The notes under the pieces were generated by a model. It saw nothing but the letters and a program-made list of their open reading frames with translations. It searched no databases and was not told where the DNA came from. Of a DNA stretch of 5,851 nt, positions 4,866-5,851 are shown in pieces. The translations under genes and the position numbers were made by a program. Within the stretch, counting starts at the first letter, position 1, and every line of letters starts with the position of its first letter. This stretch comes from Lentisphaeria bacterium UBA1776 (GTDB lineage Bacteria; Verrucomicrobiota; Lentisphaeria; Victivallales; Victivallaceae): NCBI GenBank assembly GCA_002314605.1, contig DCGO01000080.1, forward strand, positions 1 through 5,851. Reading direction: 5' to 3'.

Positions 4866-5573
4866 ATGAAAGATTCCCTCATGAACTACGATATCCCACT
4901 TGTCCAGGTTCCGGTCTGGACTCTGAAAACTGCTGAACCCTTCAACAGTCTGTTTCCAATCCGGGAGAGTGTTCTTTCTGAAATCATTGATGATATGAAC
5001 ACAAACGGTTTTGATTCCTGTCACCCCATCGTTGTGTGGAACATGATTGTTGTGGACGGGCATACCCGGCTCCGTGCTGCGATTGCCGCCGGAGTCGAAA
5101 TGGTTCCGATTGTCAGCAGGAACTTTACCGATGAAGGCAATGCATTGGAATATGCTATCCGTTCACAACGTAATCGCCGGAACCTGACCGAATGGGAATT
5201 GCTTCAGTGCCTGCAGAAACTTGATTTTCGCAAGAGAGTCGGACGTCCGGAGAAAAATGCATCTGCCCCGCGAGGCAAATCATGCGAATTGGTAGCTGCT
5301 ACTCTCGGAATATCTTGTAAAAAGGTAGAAAAACTGCGGGCTATCTTGGATTATGGAACCGATGAGGTAAAGGATGCTCTTCGTCAGGGGAAATATACTG
5401 TCAATGGAGCTTATGAGGCTGTCATGGTCTCTCGCAGGAGAACACCCACAGTCTTTCCGGATGCAGATGCCGAAGCCGTTCATGCGGTCATGGCCGATAT
5501 TCATTCCAGATTGAACAGTACACAGATCCGAAAGCTCATCAAAGCTCTTCAACTCGAACTTGCAACCAACTGA
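4866..5573 (+). CDS. Phage ParB-like DNA-binding protein 2
   Basis: This 235-residue protein repeats the architecture of its upstream neighbour. The ParB-type domain (about 14-110) includes PIRESVLSEI, VDGHTRLRAA (63-72) and RNRRNLT (102-108). A basic GRPEK linker leads to a helix-turn-helix (about 138-187, VAATLGISCKKVEKLRAILDYG). The C-terminal tail is short (190-235). Over the first domain about half of the aligned positions are identical between the two proteins, so they arose by duplication but have diverged well. The loop before VDG is about three residues shorter than in protein 1. The ATG at 4866 is chosen because GGAG (4853-4856) lies nine bases upstream and only one base separates it from the previous stop. 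In-frame starts at 4848 and 4851 are possible alternatives. It is probably translated in coupling with gene 1. By eye this gene is less GC-rich than the host genes to the left. Confidence 0.88.
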   Translation: MKDSLMNYDIPLVQVPVWTLKTAEPFNSLFPIRESVLSEIIDDMNTNGFDSCHPIVVWNMIVVDGHTRLRAAIAAGVEMVPIVSRNFTDEGNALEYAIRSQRNRRNLTEWELLQCLQKLDFRKRVGRPEKNASAPRGKSCELVAATLGISCKKVEKLRAILDYGTDEVKDALRQGKYTVNGAYEAVMVSRRRTPTVFPDADAEAVHAVMADIHSRLNSTQIRKLIKALQLELATN

Positions 5574-5592
5574 TTTTAGGAGAAAAAATACT

Positions 5593-5851
5593 ATGGGAAT
5601 GCTCGATAACATTCAATCCGGCAAGGAAAACAAGCCGCCGCGCCTCATGATTTACGGCAGCGAAGGCGTAGGGAAATCGACCTTCGGAGCCTCCGCCCCG
5701 AATGCAATCTTCATCCAGACCGAGGACGGTCTCGGCGAACTCGACTGCCGGAAGTTCCCGCTGGCGCACAGTCTCTCGGAAGTGCTGGCGGAACTGACCG
5801 CACTCCGGGACGAAGAGCACGACTTTCAGACGGTCGTTGTGGACTCCGCCG
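5593..5851 (+). CDS. Phage P-loop ATPase (AAA_24 / Sak4-like), 5' part
   Basis: Only the first 86 residues are present; the gene runs off the window. A perfect-looking Walker A, GSEGVGKST, lies at 22-30, within LMIYGSEGVGKSTFGASAP. It is followed by FIQTEDGLGELD (40-51) and a Walker B strand TVVVDS (80-85, Asp84). This order and spacing match the small RecA-fold ATPases of phages (AAA_24, related to Sak4). They act with single-strand annealing or replication proteins in phage recombination. AGGAG (5578-5582) lies ten bases upstream of the ATG, and the gene starts 19 bases after parB-like gene 2, so it belongs to the same operon. The function is inferred from family resemblance only, and the sensor and C-terminal regions cannot be seen. 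Confidence 0.85.
   Translation, partial: MGMLDNIQSGKENKPPRLMIYGSEGVGKSTFGASAPNAIFIQTEDGLGELDCRKFPLAHSLSEVLAELTALRDEEHDFQTVVVDSA

Noticed and set aside
5240..5249. CGGACGTCCG palindrome in parB-like gene 2
   Set aside because: At ten bases in GC-rich coding DNA it is expected by chance and encodes a common GRP linker. It does not match the longer palindrome in gene 1.

Overview
The window looks like a bacterial chromosome with a degraded or rearranged phage-type element beside a tRNA gene. The left half (about 1-3024) is GC-rich host sequence with sigma70-type promoters. It holds an AraC-family regulator, a YgjP-type zinc metallopeptidase, a ROK-family repressor and a tRNA-Asn. The right half (about 3025-5851) is phage-like and, by eye, partly less GC-rich. 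The organism cannot be named with confidence. The GC-rich coding style and the mix of AraC and ROK regulators would fit a gut anaerobe such as a Victivallis/Lentisphaerae-type member of the PVC group, but that is an impression, not a demonstration.

Host part. An AT-rich control region (37-156) appears to carry two divergent promoters. The rightward one is near-consensus and drives the araC-type gene (157-921). The leftward one would serve a gene of which only the first codons are visible. The metallopeptidase gene (1637-936, minus strand) converges on araC with 14 bases between the stop codons. It diverges from the ROK gene (1738-2871). The two divergent promoters sit back to back, and a 19-base inverted repeat contains five bases of each -35 box. 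This is a good candidate operator for the ROK protein. The minus promoter is so close to the metallopeptidase ATG that its message would be leaderless. The ROK protein has lost the catalytic Asp, the phosphate-binding loop and the zinc cysteines, so it should be a pure regulator. A tRNA-Asn(GTT) with encoded CCA follows.

Element part. Directly downstream of the tRNA, on the minus strand, lies the C-terminal part of a large serine recombinase (zinc ribbon, coiled coil, C-terminal tail). One missing base in a run of four C/G at 3148-3151 breaks its frame. With the frame restored, the reading frame runs into the tRNA gene and stops in the anticodon loop. The catalytic domain is absent. At about 3700-3730 the sequence switches to an oppositely oriented phage-type gene fragment that ends at 4037, which indicates a deletion or inversion junction. 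From there a tight plus-strand cassette follows: the fragment overlaps parB-like gene 1 by one base, parB-like gene 2 starts one base after gene 1, and a phage P-loop ATPase (AAA_24/Sak4-like) starts 19 bases later and runs off the window. The two ParB-like proteins are tandem paralogues, about half identical over their N-terminal domains. The first carries a 24-base palindrome in its linker. This is probably a phage early replication, recombination or segregation module. No ParA is visible.
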